Source: Segatella copri (GTDB lineage Bacteria > Bacteroidota > Bacteroidia > Bacteroidales > Bacteroidaceae). Taken from it: 64,000 nucleotides of DNA. Below the pieces are notes generated by a model. That model made no database searches, was not told the origin of the DNA, and worked only from the letters and a program-made list of their open reading frames with translations. The stretch lies in the NCBI RefSeq assembly GCF_026015295.1, contig NZ_JAPDUW010000001.1, forward strand, positions 248,001-312,000, read 5' to 3'. Below are positions 26,802-34,751 of the stretch, piece by piece; within the stretch, counting starts at the first letter, position 1, and each line of letters opens with the position of its first letter. The position numbers and the translations under genes were made by a program.

Positions 26802-26987
26802 TTAGGATAGCACACCTTTAGCTTCCCATTTTGCACCATGGTATGATAGGAGTAGGCTATCTGCTTGATGAAGTAGATGGTCTGAGCCGAAGGTCTCATT
26901 TTCTTTGGTGTAAATACTTGCTTCATAGGCGTGAATCTTTAAATTTGAATAATACTTCTTGTTATTTGTTGATTTCAGAACGGGCAT
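26802..26987 (-). CDS. Possible 61-residue protein upstream of rpe, unrecognised
   Basis: An open frame of 61 codons, 17 bp upstream of rpe in the same direction, starting MPVLKSTNNKKYYSN and rich in polar residues. I recognise no family. It could be a leader ORF, a remnant, or chance; no promoter is evident above it. Otherwise 26988-27193 shows nothing I can support. Confidence 0.2.
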   Translation of the reverse strand: MPVLKSTNNKKYYSNLKIHAYEASIYTKENETFGSDHLLHQADSLLLSYHGAKWEAKGVLS

Positions 26988-27193
26988 GTCTTGAGGATGA
27001 GTTTTCCTCTTTCCGTAACCTGTTCTCTAAATAAATAACGGCGTGTTGGGTAATTTATTACATTCCGGCGAAATATTTTTTCTTTCTCCCTATATATAAT
27101 AAGGTATAGTGGTGAAAACGTGAGACGAAAGTGGGGAAAAAGGGGTGCTGGATGATAAAATAGTGTTAAATCTTAAAATTTCTCGACAAAAAG

Positions 27194-27224
27194 TTTGTAG
27201 TTTAAAAGAAAAACTGTACTTTTG
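27194..27224 (+). promoter_or_regulatory. trp operon promoter
   Basis: TTTG at 27194-27197, 19 bp, then TACTTTTG at 27217-27224, matching the Bacteroidota consensus. Transcription should start near 27231, giving an ~85-nt stretch before the leader peptide and ~265 nt before trpD. Confidence 0.75.
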
Positions 27225-27317
27225 CAGTAGAAATGAAGAACGAAGGAGAATCTTTTCGTTAAAAAGAAAGAAACGCCTCGTTTTTGGTAGTAACAAACAA
27301 TTAAAAGAAAAAGCAAT

Positions 27318-27377
27318 ATGAATACATTCGTATCTACATCATGGTGGTGGCGTAACTCAAGATTCCAAAAGTCGTGA
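27318..27377 (+). CDS. trpL: trp leader peptide, 19 residues with three consecutive Trp codons
   Basis: ATG at 27318, peptide MNTFVSTSWWWRNSRFQKS, stop TGA at 27375-27377. Codons 9-11 (27342-27350) are TGG TGG TGG. Three adjacent Trp codons in so short a frame directly before trpD and a terminator are the hallmark of ribosome-mediated attenuation. The upstream bases AAAAGAAAAAGCAAT are A-rich, as in other start regions here. The leader is too short for usual gene calls. Confidence 0.85.
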   Translation: MNTFVSTSWWWRNSRFQKS

Positions 27378-27456
27378 GTCGAGACGCCGTATGTGGATGT
27401 GAACAACATAATATACTAGGGGCCTGCCGTAACTTACGACAGGCCCCTTTTCTTTT
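27371..27456 (+). promoter_or_regulatory. trp attenuator: terminator plus antiterminator strand
   Basis: Terminator: GGGGCCTGCCGT (27419-27430) pairs with ACGACAGGCCCC (27436-27447) with one C-A mismatch, followed by TTTTCTTTT. Antiterminator: GTCGTGAGT (27371-27379) pairs with ACTTACGAC (27432-27440) over nine positions with one G-U pair, which opens the terminator loop and inner 3' stem. The antiterminator strand spans the leader stop codon. A ribosome stalled at the Trp codons leaves it free (readthrough); one reaching the stop covers it (termination). An early helix GGCGT / ACGCC (27349-27353 with 27384-27388) may be the pause structure. Confidence 0.8.
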
Positions 27457-27497
27457 ACAACGAAAAATAAAAACAAAAAATATAGGAGATATAAACT

Positions 27498-28502
27498 ATG
27501 GAAATGAAGGACATTTTGAACAGAATGTTGAACCACGAGGAACTTTCTCGTGAGGAAACCCGAGACATCATTGTAGGAATCACCAAGAGTGCATTTCCTG
27601 AGGAACAGATTACAGCCCTGCTCACCGGTTTGCAGATGAGAGGCGTAACGGTAGATGAACTGCTCGGTTTCCGTGACGGAATTCTTGCCACAGGCGTGCC
27701 AGCCATCCTGGATTGCGACCGCTACATTGACGTGGTGGGAACCGGTGGCGACCGCAAGAACACCTTTAACATTTCTACTACTTCCTGCTTCGTCATTGCG
27801 GGTGCGGGTTACAAGGTGGCAAAGCACGGCAACTATGCGGCTACTTCGGTGAGCGGTGCCAGCAACGTCATCAAGAACCACGGTGTTCAGTTTACCGATG
27901 ATATAGACAAGCTGAACCGCAGCATCAACGAGGCAGGCATCGTTTATCTTCATGCTCAGCTCTTCGCCAAGGCAATGAAGTTTGTAGGTCCTATCCGCAA
28001 GGCTTTGCAGTTTCCTACCGTGTTCAATCTGTTAGGTCCTCTTGTTAATCCTAGTCAGCCTAAGTGCCAGTTGCTGGGTGTAGCCAATCTCGACCAGATG
28101 CGCCTCTACAACCAGGTTTACCAGAAACTAGGCATTGATTTCGGCATTGTGAACAGCATCGACGGATATGATGAAATTTCACTCACCAGCGACTTCAAGG
28201 TAACTACCAACAACTATGAGAAGATCTTCAAGCCTCAGGATCTCGGTTTCGAGATAGCCAAACCGGAAGAGGTGAGAGGCGGGGCAACCGAGGAAGAGGC
28301 CAAGGACATCTTTGATGCAGTGCTTGAAAACCGTGCCCTCCCAGCCCAGAAGAACATCGTTCTCGCCAATGCAGCCTTCGGCATCCAGGTAATGGAGAAG
28401 GGACAGAAGAGCATAGAGGAATGTGTGGAGATAGCAAGAGAGAGCATTGACTCGGGTAAAGCACTCGCTACCTTCAAGAAATTCGTAGAGATCAATAGTT
28501 AA
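27498..28502 (+). CDS. trpD: Anthranilate phosphoribosyltransferase
   Basis: 334 residues, full length. Signature GTGGDRKNTFNIST (PRPP-binding, ~77-90) and KHGNYAATSVSGASNV, with the phosphate loop and metal sites intact. Transfers phosphoribose to anthranilate, the second step of tryptophan synthesis. First structural gene after the attenuator. It is not fused to trpG, which is at the far end of the operon. Confidence 0.96.
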   Translation: MEMKDILNRMLNHEELSREETRDIIVGITKSAFPEEQITALLTGLQMRGVTVDELLGFRDGILATGVPAILDCDRYIDVVGTGGDRKNTFNISTTSCFVIAGAGYKVAKHGNYAATSVSGASNVIKNHGVQFTDDIDKLNRSINEAGIVYLHAQLFAKAMKFVGPIRKALQFPTVFNLLGPLVNPSQPKCQLLGVANLDQMRLYNQVYQKLGIDFGIVNSIDGYDEISLTSDFKVTTNNYEKIFKPQDLGFEIAKPEEVRGGATEEEAKDIFDAVLENRALPAQKNIVLANAAFGIQVMEKGQKSIEECVEIARESIDSGKALATFKKFVEINS

Positions 28503-28660
28503 AGGTAAAAAGGGCTTTTAAAAGTAAAAGGGTAAAAAGGTAAAAAAGTAAAAAGAGGCTTTTTAAAGGTAAAAAGAGCCTTAACCCCTTTCTCCCCCCT
28601 TGCGCCCCCGTTCCCAGCGATTCCATCGCTGGTCTCCCAATAAGGTTAAAAAGTAAAAAC
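28503..28660. repeat. Junction trpD-trpC: GGTAAAAA tandem repeat plus small hairpin
   Basis: 165-bp gap. About ten imperfect copies of an (A)GGTAAAAA/AGTAAAAA unit, with a CCAGCGAT / ATCGCTGG hairpin at ~28615-28636. The same unit fills the trpF-trpA gap. Confidence 0.6.
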
Positions 28661-28667
28661 GAAAAAA

Positions 28668-29474
28668 ATGGCTGATATTTTAGAGGAAATTGTGGCTCAT
28701 AAAAGAATCGAGATTGAGCAGCGCAAGCGCTTTATCCAGCCACGGCAGATGATAACCCTCACCGAGCAGAAAATGCAGGAAGATGGGGGAAAGGTGCCGG
28801 GCGGAAGCATGAAGGAGTCGCTGATGAACTCGGAGACGGGAATCATCGCTGAATTCAAGCGCAAATCGCCTTCCAAGGGCTGGATCAAACAGGAAGGTAA
28901 GCCGAGCATCATCCCGCTCGCCTACCAGCAGAACGGAGCCTCGGCGCTCAGCATCCTCACCGACATTGATTACTTCGGAGGATATGATGAGTATATTCAG
29001 GAGGCGCGCCATGTGGGCGTTACCCTACCTATCTTATATAAGAACTTCGTGGTAGAGGAATACCAGCTGCTGCAGGCGAGATACTGCGGAGCTTCTGCCG
29101 TGCTGCTCATTGCGGCCTGCCTGACCAAGGAGGAGTGTAAGCAACTCATGAACATGGCACACCAGCTGGGCATGGAGGTACTGCTCGAGATGCATAATGA
29201 GCGCGACTTCGAGTATGCTGAACTGGAACCGGATATGTACGGCATCAACAACCGAAATCTCGGAACCTTCTTTACGGATGTGGAGAACAGCTTCAGATTG
29301 GCAGAGAAACTTCCGAAGGATGTGTGCAGGGTGAGCGAGAGTGGCATCTCCAACCCGCAGACGGTTCTCTGGTTGAGAGAAGAAAGCGGCTTCAGAGGTT
29401 TCCTGATGGGCGAACAGTTCATGAAACAGGCAGACCCGGGCGTGGCGCTTGCAGAATTTATTTCTAAATTATAG
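28668..29474 (+). CDS. trpC: Indole-3-glycerol-phosphate synthase
   Basis: 268 residues; TIM barrel with the EFKRKSPSKGW motif (catalytic Lys, substrate phosphate contacts), ALSILTDIDYFGG, ILYKNFVVEEYQ (KDF-type motif) and GINNRNLGTF. Converts CdRP to indole-3-glycerol phosphate. Separate from trpF, unlike the enterobacterial fusion. Confidence 0.96.
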   Translation: MADILEEIVAHKRIEIEQRKRFIQPRQMITLTEQKMQEDGGKVPGGSMKESLMNSETGIIAEFKRKSPSKGWIKQEGKPSIIPLAYQQNGASALSILTDIDYFGGYDEYIQEARHVGVTLPILYKNFVVEEYQLLQARYCGASAVLLIAACLTKEECKQLMNMAHQLGMEVLLEMHNERDFEYAELEPDMYGINNRNLGTFFTDVENSFRLAEKLPKDVCRVSESGISNPQTVLWLREESGFRGFLMGEQFMKQADPGVALAEFISKL

Positions 29475-29479
29475 GATTG

Positions 29480-29580
29480 TTTGCTCCTAACGCCCTGAAA
29501 GGGCAGAAACTCCTAGCCCAGGGCATCGCCCTGGGTATAAAGGCAATCAGCAAGGCGCCCTGTAAGGGCAAAAGCTTTAA
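29480..29580. repeat. Junction trpC-trpF: three GC-rich palindromes
   Basis: CGCCCTGAAAGGGC, CCCAGGGCATCGCCCTGGG and CGCCCTGTAAGGGC follow one another within ~90 bp. Palindromes of this composition are dispersed in many genomes as REP-like elements; no transposase lies in the window. Confidence 0.6.
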
Positions 29581-29602
29581 TGAAGAATAAACAATAAAGA
29601 AA

Positions 29603-30223
29603 ATGTTTGTAAAGGTTTGTGGAATGCGTGAACCTGATAATGTAAAGCAGGTTGCGCAACTCGGCGTTGATATGATGGGATTTATCTTCTATCCTAAGTC
29701 TCCACGGTATGCCAGTCATGTGGTGGCTCGCTCTGATGCTGACCGCAATGTGTGCCGAGTGGGAGTCTTCGTAAATGATTCCGTTTCCACGATGTTGGAC
29801 AAGATTCATTCATTCTCTCTGAATGCGGTGCAGATGCATGGAAGCGAGAGCAGGGAACTGTGTGAGCAGCTGCGTGCAGCAAAGGGGAATATGAAGATAA
29901 TCAAAGCCATTAGTGTTTCCAATGCCGGGGACATTCAGAAATATAAGGAGTATGTAGGCGCTGTTGACTACTTCCTTTTCGACACCAAATGTAAGACGGT
30001 GGGCGGAAGTGGTCAGCAGTTTGACTGGCAGGTACTGGATGAATATGATGGCGATGTTCCATTCCTGTTGAGTGGCGGCATCGGTCCGGAAGATGCTTCC
30101 CGCATCCTGTCTTTCCATCATCCCCGATGCGTAGGAATCGACCTCAACTCCAGGTTTGAGATAGAACCGGGACTGAAGGATGTAGAGAAACTCAAGGAAT
30201 TCCTTTTAAAGGTAAAAAAGTAA
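29603..30223 (+). CDS. trpF: Phosphoribosylanthranilate isomerase
   Basis: 206 residues. KVCGMREPDNV at the N terminus carries the catalytic Cys; GFIFYPKSPRY and the late FLLSGGIGPEDA and GIDLNSRFE with the catalytic Asp complete the family pattern. Third step of the pathway. It lies between trpC and trpA. Confidence 0.95.
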   Translation: MFVKVCGMREPDNVKQVAQLGVDMMGFIFYPKSPRYASHVVARSDADRNVCRVGVFVNDSVSTMLDKIHSFSLNAVQMHGSESRELCEQLRAAKGNMKIIKAISVSNAGDIQKYKEYVGAVDYFLFDTKCKTVGGSGQQFDWQVLDEYDGDVPFLLSGGIGPEDASRILSFHHPRCVGIDLNSRFEIEPGLKDVEKLKEFLLKVKK

Positions 30224-30267
30224 AAAGGTAAAAAAATAAAAAGGTAAAAAAATAAAAAAGTAAAAAA
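30224..30267. repeat. Junction trpF-trpA: (GGTAAAAA) tandem repeat
   Basis: A 44-bp gap made entirely of GGTAAAAA / AATAAAAA units running up to the trpA start codon. It supplies an A-rich leader and a possible slippage tract. Confidence 0.6.
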
Positions 30268-31044
30268 ATGAATAAGATAAATGCATTATTTGCAAACAAT
30301 AAAGACCGCAAGCTTTTGAGCTTGTATTTCTGCGCCGGATGCCCTACTTTGGAAGGTACCGGTGATGTAATTAAGGCGATGGAGCGCAAGGGGATAGATA
30401 TGATTGAGGTAGGAATCCCTTTCAGTGATCCGTTGGCTGATGGTCCTGTTATCCAGAGTGCCGGAACCGTGGCTCTGAAGAACGGAATGACGGTGAAGAA
30501 ACTCTTCGCTCAGTTGAAGGAAATCAAGGATGAAGTGCAGCTTCCACTCGTGCTGATGGGATACCTGAACCCAATCATGCACTACGGTATTGAGGCTTTC
30601 TTCAAGAGCTGCGTAGAGAGCGGAGTGAGCGGCACCATCATCCCAGACCTTCCCTTTGATGATTATCTGAAGGTGGTAAAACCCATAGCCGACAAGTATG
30701 ACATCCGTGTCATCATGATGATTACGCCAGAAACCAGCGAGGAGCGCATCCGTTTCATCGATGAGCATACCGATGGATTCATCTACATGGTCAGTTCGGC
30801 AAGTATCACGGGCGCCCAGAGCAGTTTCGGCGATGCCAAGCTGGCTTATTTCAACCACATCAACGGCATGAATCTGCGCAACCCACGCATGATAGGTTTC
30901 GGCATCAGCAACAAGCAGACCCTTACCAGTGCGCAGGATAATGCGGCGGGAGCCATCATCGGCAGTAAGTTTGTAACCCTGCTCAATGAAATCGGTGATC
31001 CGGATAAGGCACTGGATGGGCTTTTTGAGTGTCTCGAAAAGTAG
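30268..31044 (+). CDS. trpA: Tryptophan synthase alpha subunit
   Basis: 258 residues. EVGIPFSDPLADGPVIQ holds the catalytic Glu and Asp of the alpha active site; IIPDLPFDDY and GFGISNKQT (phosphate loop) are present. Cleaves indole-3-glycerol phosphate to indole, which passes to the beta subunit encoded next. Confidence 0.97.
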   Translation: MNKINALFANNKDRKLLSLYFCAGCPTLEGTGDVIKAMERKGIDMIEVGIPFSDPLADGPVIQSAGTVALKNGMTVKKLFAQLKEIKDEVQLPLVLMGYLNPIMHYGIEAFFKSCVESGVSGTIIPDLPFDDYLKVVKPIADKYDIRVIMMITPETSEERIRFIDEHTDGFIYMVSSASITGAQSSFGDAKLAYFNHINGMNLRNPRMIGFGISNKQTLTSAQDNAAGAIIGSKFVTLLNEIGDPDKALDGLFECLEK

Positions 31045-31121
31045 TTGATAGTTAACAGCAGCTTCGCCGTGTAGCAGGCTTGCTCTATAAACTATAAATA
31101 ATAAATTATAAACTAAGTATT
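31045..31121. repeat. Junction trpA-trpB: GTTTATAG-family hairpin module, copy 2
   Basis: Left units TTGATAGTTAACAG, core CTTCGCCG, right inverted units CTATAAACTATAAATAA. Shortened relative to the copy at 22540. Confidence 0.55.
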
Positions 31122-32321
31122 ATGTATCAAGTTGACGAAAAAGGATTTTTTGGAAAATTCGGAGGAGCTTATGTTCCTGAGATATTATATAAATGTGTAA
31201 CCGAGTTGCAGCAGGCTTACAAGCCAATCATTGAGAGCGAGGAGTTCAAGAAGGAATACCGTGCGTTGCTGAAAGATTATGTGGGCCGCCCTTCACCTCT
31301 TTATTATGCCAAGCGCATGAGCGAGAAGTACGGATGCCAGCTCTATCTGAAGCGCGAGGACCTGAACCATACCGGTGCACACAAAATTAACAACACCATC
31401 GGTCAGATTCTCATGGCCAAGAAGATGGGCAAGACCCGCATCATTGCCGAAACCGGAGCCGGACAGCACGGTGTGGCTACAGCTACGGTATGCGCCCTGA
31501 TGAACATGAAGTGTGAGATTTTCATGGGTGCCACCGATGTGGAACGCCAGCATACCAACGTAGAGCGTATGAAGATGCTGGGAGCCAAGGTGAACCCTGT
31601 GCGTACCGGCAATATGACCTTGAGCGATGCCTGCTCTGAGGCCATACGCGACTGGTGCTGCCACCCACAGGATACCTTCTATATCGTAGGTTCTACCATG
31701 GGTCCGCACCCTTATCCAGACATTGTTGCCAAGATGCAGAGCGTAATCTCTGAAGAACTGAAATGGCAGCTTGAGGAGAAGATTGGCCGCGACTATCCTG
31801 ATTACCTCATCGCCTGTGTGGGTGGCGGAAGCAATGCTGCCGGAACCATCTACCACTACATTGATGATGACCGCGTGAAGATATATCTGGCTGAGGCTGC
31901 CGGACACGGAATAGATACCGATTATACCGCTGCCACCATGCACTGCGGCACAGAAGGCATCATCCACGGAGCACGCACCCTCGTGATGCAGACCGAGGAC
32001 GGACAGATAGAGGAAGCCTTTACCATAAGTGCCGGTCTCGACTATCCGGGCATCGGCCCTATGCACGCCGACCTTGCCACATCGGGCAGGAGTCATGTGC
32101 TCGCCATTAAGGATGATGAGGCCATCTACGCCGGTTACGAGCTCACCCGCATGGAGGGCATCATTCCGGCTATTGAGAGTGCGCACGCCGTGGCAGCCCT
32201 GAAGAAGATGAAGTTCAAGAAGGATGATGTGGTGGTGCTCACCGTATCAGGCCGTGGCGACAAGGATGTAGAAACATATTTGAGCCATAAGGAAATGGCA
32301 GGAGAGTACGGCAATTTTTAA
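31122..32321 (+). CDS. trpB: Tryptophan synthase beta subunit
   Basis: 399 residues, TrpB1 length. KREDLNHTGAHKINN contains the PLP-binding Lys, GAGQHGVATA the Glu-containing substrate loop, and CVGGGSNA the phosphate-binding glycines. Condenses indole with serine to give tryptophan. In this operon trpB follows trpA; in the Bacteroides order I remember it comes first. Confidence 0.97.
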   Translation: MYQVDEKGFFGKFGGAYVPEILYKCVTELQQAYKPIIESEEFKKEYRALLKDYVGRPSPLYYAKRMSEKYGCQLYLKREDLNHTGAHKINNTIGQILMAKKMGKTRIIAETGAGQHGVATATVCALMNMKCEIFMGATDVERQHTNVERMKMLGAKVNPVRTGNMTLSDACSEAIRDWCCHPQDTFYIVGSTMGPHPYPDIVAKMQSVISEELKWQLEEKIGRDYPDYLIACVGGGSNAAGTIYHYIDDDRVKIYLAEAAGHGIDTDYTAATMHCGTEGIIHGARTLVMQTEDGQIEEAFTISAGLDYPGIGPMHADLATSGRSHVLAIKDDEAIYAGYELTRMEGIIPAIESAHAVAALKKMKFKKDDVVVLTVSGRGDKDVETYLSHKEMAGEYGNF

Positions 32322-32438
32322 ATAGTTAATAGTTTATAGTTAATAGTTAACAGAGGCTGCGCCGTTGAGCACGATTGTCAAAGCGGTTTATGCTATAAAC
32401 TGTAAGCTGTAAACTATATACAGTAAATCATAAATTAA
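32322..32438. repeat. Junction trpB-trpE: GTTTATAG-family hairpin module, copy 3
   Basis: Left units AGTTAATAGTTTATAG, a GC-rich middle (GGCTGCGCCG ... GCGG), right inverted units CTATAAACTGTAAGCTG and TAAACTATATACAG. The longest of the operon copies (117 bp). Confidence 0.6.
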
Positions 32439-33875
32439 ATGAAGTTTAATTACAAGACAGTTACCCGCAAGATTCTCGCCGACCTCTATACGCCGGTGGG
32501 AGTCTACATGCGACTGAGAGATATTTATCCGCAGTCGGCTCTGATGGAGAGTTCCGACTATCATGGCTCCGAGAATTCGCGCTCCTTCATCGGTGTGCAT
32601 CCGCTGGCAAGCATCGCCGTGAGTCATGGTGAGGTCATCAAGACCTATCCCGACGGAAGAGTAGAGAAAGAGCAGCTTCCTGCCTTCGGTGCCGGTCAGG
32701 GCGAGGAATGCAAACTCGCCATCTCAAAGAGTATCAACGACTTCATCTCTTCCTTCCATGTAGAGGGCGAGAGCAAGGAGTTTTGCGGACTCTATGGATT
32801 CACCACCTTCAATGCGGTGAGATATTTTGAGAACATCCCTGTCAAGGATACCACCATGGAGAAGAATGATGCGCCCGACATCTATTACATCATGTATAAG
32901 GACATCATCGTCTTCGACCATTTCAACAACACCATGGAGCTCATTGCGCTCCAGGAAAGTGAAGATTCTCACTCTTCACTTCCAGAGCTCGACGAACTGC
33001 TCAAGGCGGTGAACAAGGCAAATGTGAAACCTTATGATTTCCACCCGGTGGGCGAAACCACCTCTACGCTCACCGATGAGGAGCACAAGGCAAACATACG
33101 CCGATGCATACAGCACTGCCTGCGCGGAGATGTATTCCAGATTGTGGTGAGTCGCCGCTTCGTACAGAAATATGAGGGCGATGATTTCAAACTCTACCGT
33201 GCGCTGCGCAGCATCAACCCTTCGCCTTACCTCTTCTATTTCGACTTCGGCGGTTTCCGCATCTTCGGTTCTTCGCCTGAAACCCATAACCGCATCGTGG
33301 GCAACAAGGCGTTCATTGACCCGATTGCCGGAACCACCCGACGCACAGGAGATATGGAGCAGGACCGCAAGGCTGCCGAATTCCTGCGCAACGACCCGAA
33401 GGAGAATGCCGAGCACGTGATGCTGGTAGACCTGGCGCGCAATGATCTGAGCCGCAACTGTCATGGGGTGAAAGTAGATTTCTACAAGGACATGCAGTTT
33501 TACAGTCATGTTATCCATCTCGTGAGCCGTGTGAGCGGAGAGTTGGATGAGCATGCCGACCACATCAAGGAGTTTATTGATACCTTCCCTGCCGGCACGC
33601 TGAGCGGTGCGCCTAAGGTGAGAGCGATGCAGATTATATCAGAGCTGGAGCCTCACAACCGCGGTGCCTACGGAGGCTGTATCGGCTTCATCGGTCTGAA
33701 CGGCGACCTGAATCAGGCCATCGTGATACGTACCTTCATTAGCCGAAACGGCGAACTCTGGTTCCAGGCGGGTAGTGGAGTAGTGGCAAAGAGCAATGAT
33801 GAGTATGAGCTAGAAGAGTGTAACAACAAGCTCGGTGCGCTGACCAAGGCTATTCACATTGCTGAAGAGTTGTAA
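32439..33875 (+). CDS. trpE: Anthranilate synthase component I
   Basis: 478 residues. N-terminal feedback region with SALMESSDYHG, an equivalent of the LLES tryptophan-binding motif. Chorismate-binding half with FQIVVSRRFVQK, IAGTTRRTG, HVMLVDLARNDLSR, PAGTLSGAPKVRAM and QAGSGVVAKS. Makes anthranilate from chorismate with the glutaminase from trpG. A possible trigger of the attenuation loop, as the likely target of tryptophan feedback. Confidence 0.95.
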   Translation: MKFNYKTVTRKILADLYTPVGVYMRLRDIYPQSALMESSDYHGSENSRSFIGVHPLASIAVSHGEVIKTYPDGRVEKEQLPAFGAGQGEECKLAISKSINDFISSFHVEGESKEFCGLYGFTTFNAVRYFENIPVKDTTMEKNDAPDIYYIMYKDIIVFDHFNNTMELIALQESEDSHSSLPELDELLKAVNKANVKPYDFHPVGETTSTLTDEEHKANIRRCIQHCLRGDVFQIVVSRRFVQKYEGDDFKLYRALRSINPSPYLFYFDFGGFRIFGSSPETHNRIVGNKAFIDPIAGTTRRTGDMEQDRKAAEFLRNDPKENAEHVMLVDLARNDLSRNCHGVKVDFYKDMQFYSHVIHLVSRVSGELDEHADHIKEFIDTFPAGTLSGAPKVRAMQIISELEPHNRGAYGGCIGFIGLNGDLNQAIVIRTFISRNGELWFQAGSGVVAKSNDEYELEECNNKLGALTKAIHIAEEL

Positions 33876-33956
33876 TAGTGATTAATTATTAGTGATTAGT
33901 GATTATTTCTCGCTGATTGTACTCACTAATCACTAATCAATAATAAATAACAAAAG
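33876..33956. repeat. Junction trpE-trpG: AGTGATTA tandem repeat in inverted arms
   Basis: Left arm of (TT)AGTGATTA units, right arm CACTAATCACTAATCA, separated by ~20 bp. Same design as the GTTTATAG modules but a different word. A short related tract (TGATTAGTTATTAGTGATTA) follows the DUF4924 gene at ~37360. Confidence 0.6.
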
Positions 33957-34523
33957 ATGAAAGTAGTAATCATAGATAATTACGATTCCTTTACCTATAA
34001 TCTGGCCCATCTGGTAAAGGAGTTGGGAGCTGACGTTACGGTGTTCCGCAACGACCAGTTCCAGTTGCCGGAGCTGGAACGCTTCGACAAGATCATTCTG
34101 AGTCCGGGGCCGGGCATTCCGTCGGAGGCGGGACTGCTGATGGATGTTATCCGCAAGTATGCAGGCCGCAAGCCGATGCTGGGCGTATGCCTGGGGCATC
34201 AGGCTATAGGCGAGGCGTTTGGAGCCAAGCTTACCAATCTTTCTGAGGTGTATCATGGAGTGGCAACCCCTTGCACCCAGTTCGGCAACGATGTTATTTT
34301 CGACGGGTTGGACAAGCGCATAGAGATTGGTAGATACCACTCTTGGGTGGTAGACCGCTCGGGATTCCCTGACTGCCTGGACGTTACGGCAGTAAGCGAT
34401 GATGGTTGCATCATGGGTCTGAAGCATAAGAACTATGATATTCATGGTATCCAGTTTCATCCGGAAAGCGTGCTGACGCCAGACGGCAAGAAGATGGTGA
34501 GAAACTGGTTGGAAAAAGCTTAA
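33957..34523 (+). CDS. trpG: Anthranilate synthase component II (glutamine amidotransferase)
   Basis: 188 residues. Class I glutaminase: DNYDSFTYNL at the start, LSPGPGIPSEAG (oxyanion strand), GVCLGHQAI with the nucleophile Cys, and HGIQFHPES with the catalytic His and Glu. Supplies ammonia to TrpE. It could also serve p-aminobenzoate synthase. Last gene of the operon. Confidence 0.95.
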   Translation: MKVVIIDNYDSFTYNLAHLVKELGADVTVFRNDQFQLPELERFDKIILSPGPGIPSEAGLLMDVIRKYAGRKPMLGVCLGHQAIGEAFGAKLTNLSEVYHGVATPCTQFGNDVIFDGLDKRIEIGRYHSWVVDRSGFPDCLDVTAVSDDGCIMGLKHKNYDIHGIQFHPESVLTPDGKKMVRNWLEKA

Positions 34524-34551
34524 TGACCTTAATGACCAATGACCTTAATGA

Positions 34552-34589
34552 CCACCATGACCGCATGGTGGTTGTTGAGTTTTTTTTTG
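34552..34589 (+). terminator. trp operon terminator
   Basis: CCACCATG-ACCG-CATGGTGG, an 8-bp perfect stem, then TTGTTGAG and a run of nine or ten T residues. It is preceded by tandem TAATGACC units (34520-34550). Confidence 0.75.
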
Positions 34590-34601
34590 TTTTATGATAA
34601 G

Positions 34602-34643
34602 AAAAAGCAAAGCCTGACGCTCTCTCGAGTGCCAGGCTTTTCC
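34602..34643 (-). terminator. Terminator between trp operon and glucokinase gene, bidirectional
   Basis: AAAGCCTG ... CAGGCTTT with an inner CGCTC / GAGTG stem. T-rich tails on both strands (TTTTCC plus; CTTTTTCTT minus). The minus-strand tail suits the glucokinase gene, which ends at 34752. Confidence 0.7.
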
Positions 34644-34751
34644 TAACAATCTTAACCCTCGCTACAATCCTCTCACGAGTTTCGCGAAGCATATTACCTA
34701 AACTGATTTTTCCAAAAATGGAAAATTAAACCTTTTTGTTTTTACAACCCT

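Noticed and set aside
29480..29580. Intrinsic terminator splitting the trp operon after trpC
   Set aside because: GC palindromes lack following T-runs and no promoter is seen before trpF, so they are more likely REP-like elements within the transcript.
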